Origin: Alishewanella jeotgali KCTC 22429
Lineage (GTDB): Bacteria; Pseudomonadota; Gammaproteobacteria; Enterobacterales; Alteromonadaceae
Length of the DNA stretch: 64,000 nucleotides
NCBI RefSeq assembly: GCF_000245735.1
Contig: NZ_AHTH01000005.1
Span: 124,001-188,000 of the forward strand
Reading direction: 5' to 3'
The notes under the pieces were generated by a model that was not told where the DNA came from, made no database searches, and saw only the letters and a list, made by a program, of their open reading frames with translations. Each line of letters opens with the position of its first letter. The stretch's first letter is position 1. The position numbers and the translations under genes are program-made. Positions 6,873 to 16,730 of the stretch are shown in pieces.

Positions 6873-9797
6873 TTAGTCATTGCGCTGATACGGCTGCCCT
6901 TGCTGCCACCACATTGGTGCCGGCTCGCCTTTAAGGTAGTGATTAAAAAACTCCAGCATTTTCATGCTGTAATCGACCTTGTTGGCAAAGTCCGCCAGAT
7001 GGTGATCTTCGCCTTCGTACTGCAGCATCACCACCTCTTTTTGCAGCCGGCGCAGCGCTAAATACAGCTCGATACCCTGCTCCCAAGGCACAGCCCCGTC
7101 TTTATCACCAAATTGGATCAACAGCGGCGTGTTGATCTTATCGGCAAAGAACACCGGTGAGTTATCAATATAAGGCTTGAGATTGTCGAACATCGACTCG
7201 CCAATGCGGCTTTGCCCGGTTTCATACTGGAACTGCCGCGCCAGGCCGGTTTGCCAGCGAATACCGCTATAGGCACTGGTCATATTCGCTACCGGTGCGC
7301 CAGCTACGGCGGCGGCAAAGCGATCAGTTTCGGTGATCACAAAAGCCGTTTGATAACCCGACCAACTATGTCCATGCAAACCGATAGCTTTAGGATCGGC
7401 AATCCCCAGTTCAATTAAACGGTCAATCGCCGGCAATAAGGACTCGGTAGCACTTGGGCCGGGCGCCCCCTCGCGGAAACGGATATCCGGTAAAAACACC
7501 ACATAATCCTGCCCTAAATAAAACGGGAAGTTCGGCCGGTGATTAACCCGCATCTGGTTATAGTTAAATAAGCGGTCGGAGAATTGCTCGTAATAATACA
7601 CCAGCACCGGATAGCGCTTGGCCGGATCGAAACCATCCGGCGTTAATACCACGCCTTGCAGCCGCTCACCATCGGCGGTAAACCAGTCAATCAGATGGCT
7701 GTCGCCCCAGACGAAATGGCGCTGCTGCGGATTCACATCCGTTAGCTGAGTCAGCTCGCTAAAATCAGGCTTCGCCAGTTTAAGATCCGGAAACTGGCGG
7801 AAGCTTTGTTCGGTAAACAGGTAGGCATCCTGCTGTTCCAGCGCTTCAACAACATCATAGCGCTTATTGCCGCTGATCAGGGTTTGTCGTTCACCCGTTG
7901 CCAAATTCAGCTGATAAAAGCCGCTCTGTTTGCTCTGCTCGTTAAAACCGCGTAATAGCAGCTTGCTATTCACGGCAATCGCCTGCGCTTTGGCATCGGT
8001 TTGTTCAAAGCGGTAACGCCAGTGCGTGTCGCGGCCATTTACCGTCAGATTACGGTTGTCGCCATTCAGGCCCAGTTGCCAGATATCAAAGCGATCATAA
8101 ACCAGTACCGCCGATTCATCAGCTAACCAACCGGCTACGCCATAGGCAGCCGCTGGTTCCGGCCGATCGTGCATTTCATCAACCCAGGACACCTTAATAT
8201 CCGCAGCCAGCTGGCGTTTGCTGCCATCGCTGCTATCAAATAACCAGAGTTTGCCCTGCTGCTGATACAGCGCATAACGGCCAGAGGGTGAGAGGTGCGC
8301 ACGCTCGTAAGATGGGTTGCCGGCAAAGACCTGCTGCCGCTGTCCGGTATGCAAATTAACATGCCAGATATCATGTAACCGGCCCTGCCAGGTCAGTTGC
8401 TGCAGATAAGGACGGCCATTGCTGAGCAGCGCCGCCTGCGGGTTTTGCGATGGGTACAGCCGATCTTCGATATCGGCACTTAGCGCTACCAGTCGCGGTG
8501 TGGCGTCGCTTGCCAGGCTACTATTATCCAGACTGCTGTTATCCAACCAGAGCAAAGCCGGGGCGGTGCGGCGCTGTGCTTGCTGATACTCCGCTTTTTG
8601 CTGCGGGATAATCCGCGGATCCTGACCATGCCACACCTGCAGCTTGCGCCCAGCGGCCAGGCGGGCTAAATCAAACAGCTGCTCGTCCGTTTCCAGTGCC
8701 GCCGCTTCTACTGCCGGCGCGACGAGTGGCCGAAAACCTAACAGTACCGCCCGGCTATCGTCACGCCACTCCGGTGCCTGCTTATCGCTTAACAGCCAGC
8801 CATCTTGTGCTAAAGTCAACGGCCGGGCCGGGTTTTTATTGCTACTTGTTAAATTTTTAGCCGACCAATACCACAGTTGCTGCGCAACTTCCTGGCCTTT
8901 TTCGGCTTTAGCAGCGCTAAAAAATACCAGTTGCTGACCATCCGGGCTAAAACGTAATTGCTGTTTGATGTCGGCGTTAGCTTCAGTAAGTGCCAGACTG
9001 CGCTGCTCGGCAGGGAAATAGACTAACACCTGCTGGCTTGGTTTGGTGTTTTTTGCCGCTTTGTCTGTTGTGGTTTGCGTACTGGCAGCTTGCCCAATAC
9101 CTGCTTGATCAATGCCCGCTTGCTCAACAACTAGGGCGATTAAGTCCGAGTCTTTGGCGGTAGCAAACTCTGTCACCTGCCCCAGCTCGCTCACCTTACC
9201 GCTTTGTAAATCCAGCAGTTGAAGTGATTGGCTACTGTCTTTGCCATCGGCTTTGCGCGCCAGTAACAGGGCATAATTACCGGCACCGGTAAAGCTAAAG
9301 CGTTCGATATTGGCAAACACCCGCTGCTCGCCAGTCGTGGTATTAAGCAGAATAGCGTTCTGTGCTAAGGCATCGCGTTTAGCTTTATCGTTTTTGGCCT
9401 GTTCACGCGCTAACAGCGGCGCCTGCTGGCGAAACAGCGCAAAACTACCGGTTTGATTCAGCTGGCCACGATCTGCGCGCTCAATACTAAACTCGCGCTC
9501 GCTAAGTAAATGCCGCACATAGCCGGTACTGTCGCCAAAATCCGGCTCAGCCGTATAAAGCAGCCACTGCTGATTACCGCTAACCGCACGATCTTTAATC
9601 TCGCGAAACTGCATAATATCACTCAGGCTTAACGGTTTAAGGTTGCTCACATCGGCACTACTGGCCGCAATAGTCACGGCGCTTGGCTGCAGCTGCGCCG
9701 TGTTAGTTGTCGTTCCAAGTTGACTACAGGATACAAGGGTTACCGATAGAGCCAGTGCCAGGGCGACACGGCTAACAGAGTATTGAAATCTTTTCAT
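6873..9797 (-). CDS. S9-family prolyl oligopeptidase-like serine peptidase, probable lipoprotein
   Basis: Large exported peptidase of about 974 residues. The N-terminus MKRFQYSVSRVALALAL leads to a lipobox-like LVSC, suggesting lipidation and anchoring in the envelope. A long beta-propeller-like region follows. The C-terminal alpha/beta hydrolase carries GHSWSG with the nucleophile serine at about 810, the acid in FGDKDGAVPW and the histidine in EGEDHHL. The ATG at 9797 gives the cleanest signal peptide; a GTG at 9806 is in frame. Similar lipoprotein or periplasmic S9 enzymes release dipeptides in peptide-feeding marine bacteria; this role is inference. It has no operon partner. Confidence 0.9.
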   Translation of the reverse strand: MKRFQYSVSRVALALALSVTLVSCSQLGTTTNTAQLQPSAVTIAASSADVSNLKPLSLSDIMQFREIKDRAVSGNQQWLLYTAEPDFGDSTGYVRHLLSEREFSIERADRGQLNQTGSFALFRQQAPLLAREQAKNDKAKRDALAQNAILLNTTTGEQRVFANIERFSFTGAGNYALLLARKADGKDSSQSLQLLDLQSGKVSELGQVTEFATAKDSDLIALVVEQAGIDQAGIGQAASTQTTTDKAAKNTKPSQQVLVYFPAEQRSLALTEANADIKQQLRFSPDGQQLVFFSAAKAEKGQEVAQQLWYWSAKNLTSSNKNPARPLTLAQDGWLLSDKQAPEWRDDSRAVLLGFRPLVAPAVEAAALETDEQLFDLARLAAGRKLQVWHGQDPRIIPQQKAEYQQAQRRTAPALLWLDNSSLDNSSLASDATPRLVALSADIEDRLYPSQNPQAALLSNGRPYLQQLTWQGRLHDIWHVNLHTGQRQQVFAGNPSYERAHLSPSGRYALYQQQGKLWLFDSSDGSKRQLAADIKVSWVDEMHDRPEPAAAYGVAGWLADESAVLVYDRFDIWQLGLNGDNRNLTVNGRDTHWRYRFEQTDAKAQAIAVNSKLLLRGFNEQSKQSGFYQLNLATGERQTLISGNKRYDVVEALEQQDAYLFTEQSFRQFPDLKLAKPDFSELTQLTDVNPQQRHFVWGDSHLIDWFTADGERLQGVVLTPDGFDPAKRYPVLVYYYEQFSDRLFNYNQMRVNHRPNFPFYLGQDYVVFLPDIRFREGAPGPSATESLLPAIDRLIELGIADPKAIGLHGHSWSGYQTAFVITETDRFAAAVAGAPVANMTSAYSGIRWQTGLARQFQYETGQSRIGESMFDNLKPYIDNSPVFFADKINTPLLIQFGDKDGAVPWEQGIELYLALRRLQKEVVMLQYEGEDHHLADFANKVDYSMKMLEFFNHYLKGEPAPMWWQQGQPYQRND

Positions 9798-9897
9798 AGC
9801 AAGCACTTATTCTGGTTATTTTGCAGCGCTTACCCTAGCACAGGCAGCAAGGCGCCAGCAGCAAAATCCTGCCAACTGGCGATTTGGTGGGATAAAA

Positions 9898-10257
9898 TTA
9901 AGCTTGAGGGTTCACCACATAGGTAAAACCACACCAACGCACCCCTGAGTTTAAGTATTCCGGTACCGCCTTAATACTTAGCCAAACCCAATGCCCGGCC
10001 GCATGTAAGAATCGGCATTTCACGTATAATTGCTGTAAATCTCTGCCTGAAAGTTGGATCTGTTGCTGCACCTGTAAAATATCATCTGGGTGCAAATTAA
10101 CAAAAAACAGATGCGGCTTGCGCCTTAAAGTAGCCGCACTGTAACCGGTGATCCGGTAGATACTTTCACTCGCTGACGGCAGACGGTAATCTCCCACTTT
10201 ATCGCGCTCCAGAATAAAAAAAGCGCCGGGGGTTAACTGTGAATATTTTTCTAGCAT
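9898..10257 (-). CDS. Stand-alone PAS-domain protein
   Basis: A 119-residue protein that is essentially one PAS_3-type fold: SASESIYRITGYSAATLRR, NLHPDDILQVQQQI, CRFLHAAGHWVWL and GFTYVVNP. It has no output domain. It lies about 45 bases downstream of the chemoreceptor gene on the same strand and could be co-transcribed with it, which would fit an accessory sensory role, but nothing else supports a function. The start at 10257 is preceded by GGAGG. Confidence 0.75.
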   Translation of the reverse strand: MLEKYSQLTPGAFFILERDKVGDYRLPSASESIYRITGYSAATLRRKPHLFFVNLHPDDILQVQQQIQLSGRDLQQLYVKCRFLHAAGHWVWLSIKAVPEYLNSGVRWCGFTYVVNPQA

Positions 10258-10301
10258 AGCACCCTCCAGGTGCAGCCAGCAGCGCCTGCTGCCGGCTTTG
10301 C

Positions 10302-12269
10302 TCAGGCAGCAGATAACCGGAACTGATTGGCCAGTTGCTGTTGTTCCAGTCCAAGCTGACTGAGCGCACTGCTGGTTTTGGCGGTTTCTTCAATCGCGAC
10401 CGAAGACTGCTCTGTTACCACCTGAATATTGGTCAAACTGCGGTTAATTTCTTCTGCTACCGTACTTTGCTGCAGCGCTGCAGCGGCAATTTGCTGATTC
10501 ATCGCCTGAATATTCTTGATATTACTAATAATTTGTTCGATAGCCTCAGTGGCATCATCCGTCGATTTAAATACCTCATTCGCCATGCCGGCATTGGCCT
10601 GCATCGCCTGTACTGCCTGTTCGGTTTTTTGCTGCAAGCGCTTAATCACTTCACTGATTTTGGTGGTGGGCTGCTGGGCCCGGTTGGCCAGTTGCCGTAC
10701 TTCATCGGCCACCACAGAAAACCCGCGCCCGGCTTCACCTGCCCGCGCCGCCTCAATGGCCGCATTCAGTGCCAATAAGTTGGTTTGCTCGGTAATACCA
10801 GAAATCACGCTAACAATTTCGCCGATACTGGCGGCTTCTTGCTGCAATTCGGCAATGGATACCGCCGTATCACTGACCTCCTGCGCCAGATTTTTAATGC
10901 CGCTCATAGTGCGATCTAAAATGCGGTTGCTAAATTCAGCCTGCTCGGCTGAGTGAGTAGCTGCAGTTGACGCTTCCTCGGCACTGCGGGCCACATCCTG
11001 CACGGTGGCGGTCATTTCATTCATCGCGGTGGCGACCTGCATGGTTTCCATTTTCTGTTGTGCCACACCGGTGCTGGTTTGCTGCGAAATCACCGCCATT
11101 TCTTCAGTTGAACTGGCCAATTGTGTTATCCCTGCCGAGAGGCGCAAAATCAGCTGCCGTAAACTTAACGTCATGCGCTGCATAGACTGCATCAACTGTC
11201 CCAGTTCATCGCTACGATCGGGGACCAAATCGGCAGTTAAATCGCCGTCAGCAATTTTATCTGCCACGGCCACCACCTGCTGTAGCGGTTTTACAATCAG
11301 ACGGGTGATGATCAGGGCGGCAGCGATGCCGAAGAGCAGCGCCAGCGCACTGGACACCAGTAATACCGTTTTTAACTGTTGCTCTTCCACGGCCAGGCGC
11401 TCTAATTGTCGCGCTAACGATAAATCAGCATCAGATACCACAGCACGAGCCTGCTCGGTTAATTGCTGCTCAGAGTTATCCAGCTGGGCACTGATTTGGC
11501 GAAAACTGCTAAATTCAGAGCGGTAGGCCGCCAGCTGCTGATTCACCTCGGCCAACAGTTGCTGCACCATTGCCTCATTACTACTTTGCTGTAACTGCGG
11601 AATAATTTGCTCCAGCGTTGCCAACTGTGCCAACAGTGCCTGATAAACCGCATTATCCTTGCTGATAATAAAGTTACGCTCTAACCGTCGCGCCTCCAGC
11701 AAAGCACGGTTGGCATCAGCAGCCAGCTGCGAATAACTTAGCGCAGCGATAGTTTCGGCATTACCCTGACGCGCGATCGCAGCAGTAGCCTTGGCCTGGA
11801 AGTCTTGCTCCAACTGGCTAAAGCTTCTGATGGCAGCGTACGCCTGGGCTTCCATCTGTTGCTGACGAGCCCGGTTTTCCAGCTCAAGTCGTTGATAATT
11901 TCTCAGTTCCTGCTGATAACTGCGGGCCTGTTGCTGCAGGGTTTGCATCAGGGTAATGCTTTCTGGCGTGCTAAAGCCGGCAATAGCGGCGTCAGACAAA
12001 CGCAGACTTTGCTCAACATTGGCAATGGCCGTGTCGATATACTGCACCTCACCGCGCAGAATAAAGTTTTTTTCTTGCTGCCGAGCATCGGAGATCAGCA
12101 AACTAATGCTTTTCACGTTGTTCAGTAGCGTAAAGCGTTCACTTAAAGCGCCCAAAGCCTGAAAACTCAGGGCACTGATGGTTAATAAGATGGCCAGCAC
12201 CACGGCAAAGCCACTTAACAATTTTTTCTTTACACTTAGGTTTAACAACAGCTGATTGATATTAGTCAT
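10302..12269 (-). CDS. Methyl-accepting chemotaxis protein
   Basis: A 655-residue transmembrane chemoreceptor. TM1 is near residues 17-37, a periplasmic helical sensor of about 265 residues follows, TM2 is near 305-325, then HAMP ([19 protein letters not shown]) and the cytoplasmic signalling coiled coil. The kinase-contact tip reads [20 protein letters not shown] followed by [15 protein letters not shown]. No C-terminal CheR-binding pentapeptide is present. The sensor domain is rich in Gln/Glu helices like four-helix-bundle sensors. Ligand unknown. The gene starts opposite the NRAMP gene across an A/T-rich 250-bp region. Confidence 0.95.
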   Translation of the reverse strand: MTNINQLLLNLSVKKKLLSGFAVVLAILLTISALSFQALGALSERFTLLNNVKSISLLISDARQQEKNFILRGEVQYIDTAIANVEQSLRLSDAAIAGFSTPESITLMQTLQQQARSYQQELRNYQRLELENRARQQQMEAQAYAAIRSFSQLEQDFQAKATAAIARQGNAETIAALSYSQLAADANRALLEARRLERNFIISKDNAVYQALLAQLATLEQIIPQLQQSSNEAMVQQLLAEVNQQLAAYRSEFSSFRQISAQLDNSEQQLTEQARAVVSDADLSLARQLERLAVEEQQLKTVLLVSSALALLFGIAAALIITRLIVKPLQQVVAVADKIADGDLTADLVPDRSDELGQLMQSMQRMTLSLRQLILRLSAGITQLASSTEEMAVISQQTSTGVAQQKMETMQVATAMNEMTATVQDVARSAEEASTAATHSAEQAEFSNRILDRTMSGIKNLAQEVSDTAVSIAELQQEAASIGEIVSVISGITEQTNLLALNAAIEAARAGEAGRGFSVVADEVRQLANRAQQPTTKISEVIKRLQQKTEQAVQAMQANAGMANEVFKSTDDATEAIEQIISNIKNIQAMNQQIAAAALQQSTVAEEINRSLTNIQVVTEQSSVAIEETAKTSSALSQLGLEQQQLANQFRLSAA

Positions 12270-12522
12270 GACAACACGCTCCTGTTTGTCTGCGTTTCTT
12301 TACACCTCAGTGCATACGGGCCGATTTATTAATTCGGTCAAAAAAAATTTAGAAAAATCGAATATTTTTTTATTATCATTAACAATCAGAGTATTAACAT
12401 AAAAAGCAATTTATAAATCCAATAGAAAACTTGCTGTCAGGCAACGAAAAGCGAATCAACTGGATCTGCTGTTATTGCTTCAGTAAAGTCTGGAGTTAAC
12501 TACCATCTGCTTAGCAACAACT

Positions 12523-13749
12523 ATGTCATCCATCTTTCGCTTTGGCCCCGCCACCCTGGTTACCGCTGCTTTTATTGGGCCTGGTACCGTGGTTACTGCA
12601 TCACTGGCCGGTGCTAACTTTGGTTATGCTTTGCTGTGGGCCTTGCTGTTTTCGGTGCTGGCGACGCTGATTTTGCAGGAGATGGCAGCCAGATTAGGCA
12701 TCGTAACCGGCCGGGGATTGGGTGAGAATTTGCGCCTGCAGCTGCAGCATCCGCTGCTGCGGGCCTTACTTTATCTGCTGGTTATTGCCGCTATTGTGCT
12801 GGGTAACAGTGCCTATCAGGGCGGTAATCTGACTGGTGCCAGCCTTGGAGCTGAAGCCATTTGGGGCGATACCGCCTGGCGACTTGCGCTGGCAGAGCAG
12901 AGCAAGCTGAACCCCTGGGCTTTGCTATTCGGAGCCGTTGCTGCGGCTATCCTCTGGCAAGGCCGCTACCAACTGATTGAGCGCTGGTTAATTGGCCTGG
13001 TGCTATTAATGAGCCTGGCCTTTATCAGCAGCATGCTGCTAACCCAACCGACATGGTCGGCCATACTGCGCGGGCTTTTAGTACCGCAACTGCCAGAGGG
13101 CGCAACGCTAACGGTAATTGCGCTGATTGGTACCACCGTTGTGCCCTACTCACTGTTTTTACATGCCGCCAGTGCTGCCCGTAAATGGCAAACTACCGAC
13201 AAAACCCAGGCGCTGGCGGAGTCTGCCGCCGATCTGCGTACTGCTATTCCGCTGGGTGGCCTAATTACTTTGGCAATAGTCTCGACGGCGGCTAGCGCAT
13301 TTTTTGGCAAAGGACTGACGCTTAGTAACGCCGGTGAGCTGGCACTGTCGCTGGAACCACTGTTTGGTGCCAGTGCGCGCTATCTGATGGCGCTGGGCTT
13401 ACTGGCCGCAGGCTTATCATCGGCACTAACGGCACCACTGGCCGCGGCCTTTGCGTTGCAGGGTTTATTGGCACTGAATCCGCAGCAGTTTCGCCTGACC
13501 TGGCTGCTGGTGATGTTAATAGGTATTACGGTATCCAGCATGGGGCTGAAACCTCTAAGCGTGATCTGGTTTGCCCAGGTTGCCAATGGCATTTTATTAC
13601 CGGTTATTACGCTCTGTCTGTTAGTCGCGGTCAATGCCAAAGCGCTGGGGCGCTATCGCAATAACCGTCGGCAAAATCTGCTCGGTTTTAGCGTACTGGC
13701 TATCACCCTGCTGTTAAGCGGCCGCACCCTCTATCTGGCGCTAAGTTAA
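12523..13749 (+). CDS. NRAMP-family transporter with altered metal-site motifs
   Basis: A 408-residue polytopic inner-membrane protein with about 11 membrane segments and clear NRAMP layout (FGPATLVTAAFIGPG; ANFGYALLWALLF; LGIVTGRGLGENLR). In canonical MntH/NRAMP, TM1 carries DPGN and TM6 carries MPH, which coordinate Mn2+ or Fe2+. Here the TM1 motif reads GPGT and the TM6 motif VVPYSLFLH, so the Asp, Asn and Met ligands are replaced. It therefore belongs to a divergent NRAMP branch and its substrate should not be assumed to be manganese. The start at 12523 is the first ATG of the frame; the ribosome-binding site is not strong. Confidence 0.85.
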   Translation: MSSIFRFGPATLVTAAFIGPGTVVTASLAGANFGYALLWALLFSVLATLILQEMAARLGIVTGRGLGENLRLQLQHPLLRALLYLLVIAAIVLGNSAYQGGNLTGASLGAEAIWGDTAWRLALAEQSKLNPWALLFGAVAAAILWQGRYQLIERWLIGLVLLMSLAFISSMLLTQPTWSAILRGLLVPQLPEGATLTVIALIGTTVVPYSLFLHAASAARKWQTTDKTQALAESAADLRTAIPLGGLITLAIVSTAASAFFGKGLTLSNAGELALSLEPLFGASARYLMALGLLAAGLSSALTAPLAAAFALQGLLALNPQQFRLTWLLVMLIGITVSSMGLKPLSVIWFAQVANGILLPVITLCLLVAVNAKALGRYRNNRRQNLLGFSVLAITLLLSGRTLYLALS

Positions 13750-13822
13750 CCCGCGCTGGTATTGCTAAAAAGGAAACAACAGGTTAGGTTAACTAATATT
13801 CTGCTTTTAAAATTAACAACCT

Positions 13823-14683
13823 ATGTTCGAAACTTTGACTCAGATTGGTTTACCGCTAGCGCTGATCTTTATTATGACCGGTGTCGGCATGAGCCTGCGA
13901 CCGCAGAATTTTCACCAAGTCGCAACCCAGCCGAAAGCGTTTTTCGTCGGTGCCGTGGCACAACTGCTACTACTGCCGCTGCTGGCGCTTGGTGTGATTG
14001 CAGTGTTTCAACTTCAGGATGAGCTGGCGGTTGGGTTATTTATTCTGGCACTCTGTCCGGGTGGCACGACGTCGAACTTATACAGCTATTTATCCAAAGC
14101 CGATGTTGGCTTATCGGTATCACTGACGGCGCTGGTCGGTTTCGTTACCCCCTTTACCCTGCCCTTTTTAGCTGCCTGGGCAATGCAACAGTTTTTAGGC
14201 GCCGAGAGTTTATTACAGCTACCACTACTCAAAACCTGGTTAACCCTACTGGTCGTTGGCGTGATCCCGGTGATTATTGGCATGTTAGTCAAAGCGAAGT
14301 TTCCACATTTTGCCGAGCGCGCCCAGCCACAAATCAGCCGTTTTTCGGTACTGGTATTACTGCTGCTGATTATCAGTATTGCCTATGATTTAGGCGATAC
14401 GCTTTGGCACTATCTGCTGCTAAGCGGCCCGGCGGCGCTGGCACTCAATCTGCTGTCGATGGCTCTGGGTTATGGTTTGGGGCGCTGGTTGCTACATAGC
14501 GAGCAACAAGCGCGGACCATCTGTCTGGAAGTAGGCTTACAAAATGGCACCCTGGCACTGCTAATTACTACTGGTATTTTGCAAAGCTCAGCGATGTCCA
14601 TCGCACCAAGCGTTTACAGTTTACTGATGTTTGGCAGTGCCAGCGTATTTACCTGGTGGGCGTTAAAACGCGGCACCCGGTAA
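13823..14683 (+). CDS. Bile acid:sodium symporter (BASS) family transporter
   Basis: A 286-residue inner-membrane protein with about nine or ten hydrophobic segments. The family signatures are LALIFIMTGVGMSL near the N-terminus, ALCPGGTTSNLYSYLSKAD in the first repeat and EVGLQNGTLALLI in the second. Bacterial BASS proteins carry out sodium-coupled uptake of organic anions; the substrate here is unknown. It follows the NRAMP gene on the same strand after 73 bp. Its 3' end overlaps by 21 bases the convergent small secreted protein gene. Confidence 0.88.
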   Translation: MFETLTQIGLPLALIFIMTGVGMSLRPQNFHQVATQPKAFFVGAVAQLLLLPLLALGVIAVFQLQDELAVGLFILALCPGGTTSNLYSYLSKADVGLSVSLTALVGFVTPFTLPFLAAWAMQQFLGAESLLQLPLLKTWLTLLVVGVIPVIIGMLVKAKFPHFAERAQPQISRFSVLVLLLLIISIAYDLGDTLWHYLLLSGPAALALNLLSMALGYGLGRWLLHSEQQARTICLEVGLQNGTLALLITTGILQSSAMSIAPSVYSLLMFGSASVFTWWALKRGTR

Positions 14684-15193
14684 ACTGGTGGCTAACTTTA
14701 ACAGCCGCTGCTTGTGGTGCTGTAACGCTGTCTTATCGGCAGCAGTCAAACAAGGTTCTATCGCCTGTTGCATCTGCTCAGTTTGCTGAATTTTCTGCTC
14801 TGCGATGCGCCGCTGTGGCTCAGGTAAAAAGGGTAAGCTCTGGCGGGTCAGTTGTTGTACCGGTTGTAATGATTGCAATAGCGGCCAACTGCCTTTCGCG
14901 GTTAACTCTAAAAACAGCGGCGCCGTTAATTGATGTTTTGCCAGAACCTGATCAACCTCTGCCACATAGGCTTTGCCCTGCTCTTGCTGGCGCAAATCAC
15001 TGGCATGCTGCTGCCAGTCACAATGTTTTTTCAACCGCAGTTTGGTTAGCCCTTGCGGATTATCCTGTTCAATAGCAGCCAGCTCCGGTAATGCCGCTTC
15101 CAGCCGGGCAATATTTTGTTCGGTTAAAACAGTGGTTGCAACCGCGCTGCTGGTAGCCGTCAACACGGTTAAAGCGAGAGCAAATTTATACAT
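14663..15193 (-). CDS. Small secreted protein of unknown function
   Basis: A 176-residue protein with a Sec signal peptide (MYKFALALTVLTATSSAVA) and a predicted all-helical mature part rich in Gln and Leu. It contains two cysteines (KKHCDW and IEPCLTA) that could form a disulfide. I recognise no family. The ATG at 15193 is chosen because it gives a clean signal peptide; the frame extends 26 codons upstream without one. The upstream side carries an inverted repeat and the IS1111-type element. Confidence 0.7.
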   Translation of the reverse strand: MYKFALALTVLTATSSAVATTVLTEQNIARLEAALPELAAIEQDNPQGLTKLRLKKHCDWQQHASDLRQQEQGKAYVAEVDQVLAKHQLTAPLFLELTAKGSWPLLQSLQPVQQLTRQSLPFLPEPQRRIAEQKIQQTEQMQQAIEPCLTAADKTALQHHKQRLLKLATSLPGAAF

Positions 15194-15282
15194 TAGTATC
15201 CCCGTTAATTGGTTTAGCCGATTATTACCCACCCTGCTGAATGCCACCTGAAGCCGATAAACCTCGCACATAGCTAACTAGA

Positions 15283-15310
15283 CCGGTACCTGTGCTTACA
15301 CAGGTACCGG
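15283..15310. repeat. Perfect 12-bp-arm inverted repeat with a third direct copy of the arm
   Basis: CCGGTACCTGTG and CACAGGTACCGG are separated by four bases. The right arm plus three bases (CACAGGTACCGGAGA) recurs at 15333-15347, directly next to the left end of the IS1111-type element. The repeat is either a terminator-like or REP-like palindrome and seems to be part of the target sequence of that element. Confidence 0.7.
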
Positions 15311-15397
15311 AGACATGTGGAAAACTTTAATGCACAGGTACCGGAGAATAATATGAACGCCTCCACTAAAGCGTCAGGGGCGTTTATCTGAAAGGAT

Positions 15398-15464
15398 GGA
15401 TACCCCTGGTCACGGCATCGTGTGCCAAAATGGTCGTTATTAACGACAGACAACAGGGGTATCC
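15398..15464 (+). promoter_or_regulatory. Leader hairpin covering the transposase ribosome-binding site
   Basis: GGATACCCCTG (15398-15408) is perfectly complementary to CAGGGGTATCC (15454-15464), which contains the purine-rich AGGGG just upstream of the ATG at 15468. A second perfect inverted repeat, GTCGTTA / TAACGAC at 15433-15447, lies inside the loop. A transcript entering from outside would fold this hairpin and hide the start, a known way for insertion sequences to block read-through expression (inference here). Confidence 0.6.
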
Positions 15465-15467
15465 GAG

Positions 15468-16484
15468 ATGAAGCTTAATGTATTTGGTGTTGATATTGCA
15501 AAAGATGTTTTCCAAATTCACTGGGTCGACAAAGCTGGTAAGGCGCGCTCAGAGAAAGTGAAACGACAACATTTTCTGGAATGGTTCAGCAATAAAGCCC
15601 CCTCGTTAATCGCGATGGAAGCCTGCAGTGGTGCGCATCACTGGGGTCGTTGTTTTCAGCAAATGGGCCATCAGGTAAGGTTAATTGCCGCGCACAAGGT
15701 TAAACCCTTTGTTATCGGCAATAAGAATGACATGGTGGATGCACAGGCCATTTGGACCGCGGTACAGCAACCGCAGATGCGGTTTGTGGCGGTGAAAAGT
15801 GTGGAGCAACAAGCGGCGTTATCAGCTCATCGGATGCGCGAGTATTTAGTGAAAACCCGCACCGGTAGCATCAATGCGATAAGAGGGTTTTTAGCCGAGT
15901 TTGGTATTGTTATTGCCAGAGGACGGACAGCGTTTAAACGTGAGATTGCCGGCTGTTTAGAAACCTTATCGCAGACGGTCCCCAAGGAATTTGCCGACAG
16001 GATGTATGAGCGGGTTGCGTATATCCACAAGCTTGATGACGATATTGCCGGGTTAGAGCAACATATTACGGCTTATTTTAAAGGCTGCCCACAATGTCAG
16101 CGGATAGCGAAGGTACCGGGCATTGGTGTGTTAAGTGCCACCGCCATCGTGGCGACAGTAGGCGATGTTAGTCAGTTTAAATCAGGCCGGGAGCTCTCCG
16201 CCTGGTTGGGCTTAGTCCCGAAACAAACCGGCTCAGGCGGCAAAGTGAAGCTCCATGGTATCAGCAAGCGAGGCGATACCTATGTACGCACCTTGTTGGT
16301 ACACGGCGCCCGCTCGGCCATCACGCACAGTAAACATCCCAGTGAGTGGCTGCAGCAACTCTTGGTACGCCGGCCAAAGAATGTGGTGCTACTGGCTTTA
16401 GCCAATAAAACAGCCAGAGTTGTTTGGGCATTGTTAAGCAAAGAGGCGGAGTATAGCGAAACACAGTATTCGCAAGTCAGTTAG
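15468..16484 (+). CDS. IS110/IS1111-family transposase
   Basis: A 338-residue DEDD recombinase. The N-terminal RuvC-like domain shows VFGVDIAKDVFQIH (first Asp), LIAMEACSGAHHWGR (Glu) and GNKNDMVDAQAIW (DxxDA). The C-terminal Tnp domain shows VPGIGVLSATAIVATVG, GRELSAWLGLVPKQ with the serine region, and HGARSA. These match the IS1111 branch. The enzyme excises the element as a circle and reinserts it under RNA guidance in characterised relatives. The ATG at 15468 fits the family start (MKLNVFGVDIAK). Confidence 0.95.
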   Translation: MKLNVFGVDIAKDVFQIHWVDKAGKARSEKVKRQHFLEWFSNKAPSLIAMEACSGAHHWGRCFQQMGHQVRLIAAHKVKPFVIGNKNDMVDAQAIWTAVQQPQMRFVAVKSVEQQAALSAHRMREYLVKTRTGSINAIRGFLAEFGIVIARGRTAFKREIAGCLETLSQTVPKEFADRMYERVAYIHKLDDDIAGLEQHITAYFKGCPQCQRIAKVPGIGVLSATAIVATVGDVSQFKSGRELSAWLGLVPKQTGSGGKVKLHGISKRGDTYVRTLLVHGARSAITHSKHPSEWLQQLLVRRPKNVVLLALANKTARVVWALLSKEAEYSETQYSQVS

Positions 16485-16589
16485 CTTAATCAGGTTAAGC
16501 AAAACGATTAACAACGCAAAGATAAAACAAGTTTAGCGCGAAGCTATTCGCAACCGTTTGTCAGGGCGCCTGACGTGTAATGAAATTGG

Positions 16590-16730
16590 TAAGACCATAC
16601 TTTAGCAGCCTGGCCACACGAAGGGTTTAAATACCGACCGGAGAATAAGGACTAAAGTCGCGGAAATCATTAGGGTCAGCGGGGGCGCGCCCCGCATTAA
16701 TAAGACCGGATATAGAACCGCAGCCCATCC
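16590..16730 (+). ncRNA. Candidate bridge RNA region of the IS1111-type element
   Basis: Within the 3' noncoding end, ACTTTAG (16599-16605) and CTAAAGT (16652-16658) pair perfectly and enclose a loop. Just inside the 3' side of this stem, at 16637-16648, is ACCGGAGAATAA, identical over 12 bases to the left insertion junction at 15340-15351 (8 bases of flank, the ATA core, one base of element). A GC-rich hairpin (GCGGGG / CCCCGC, 16679-16695) follows, then ATATAG at 16710-16715, which matches the right junction at 16772-16777. The first loop would be the target-binding loop and the later part the donor-binding region. Transcript ends are unknown. Confidence 0.5.

Noticed and set aside
16679-16695. 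GC-rich hairpin as transcription terminator of the transposase
   Set aside because: There is no T-tract and it lies inside the noncoding 3' end; it fits better as part of the structured guide RNA, so I did not list it as a terminator.
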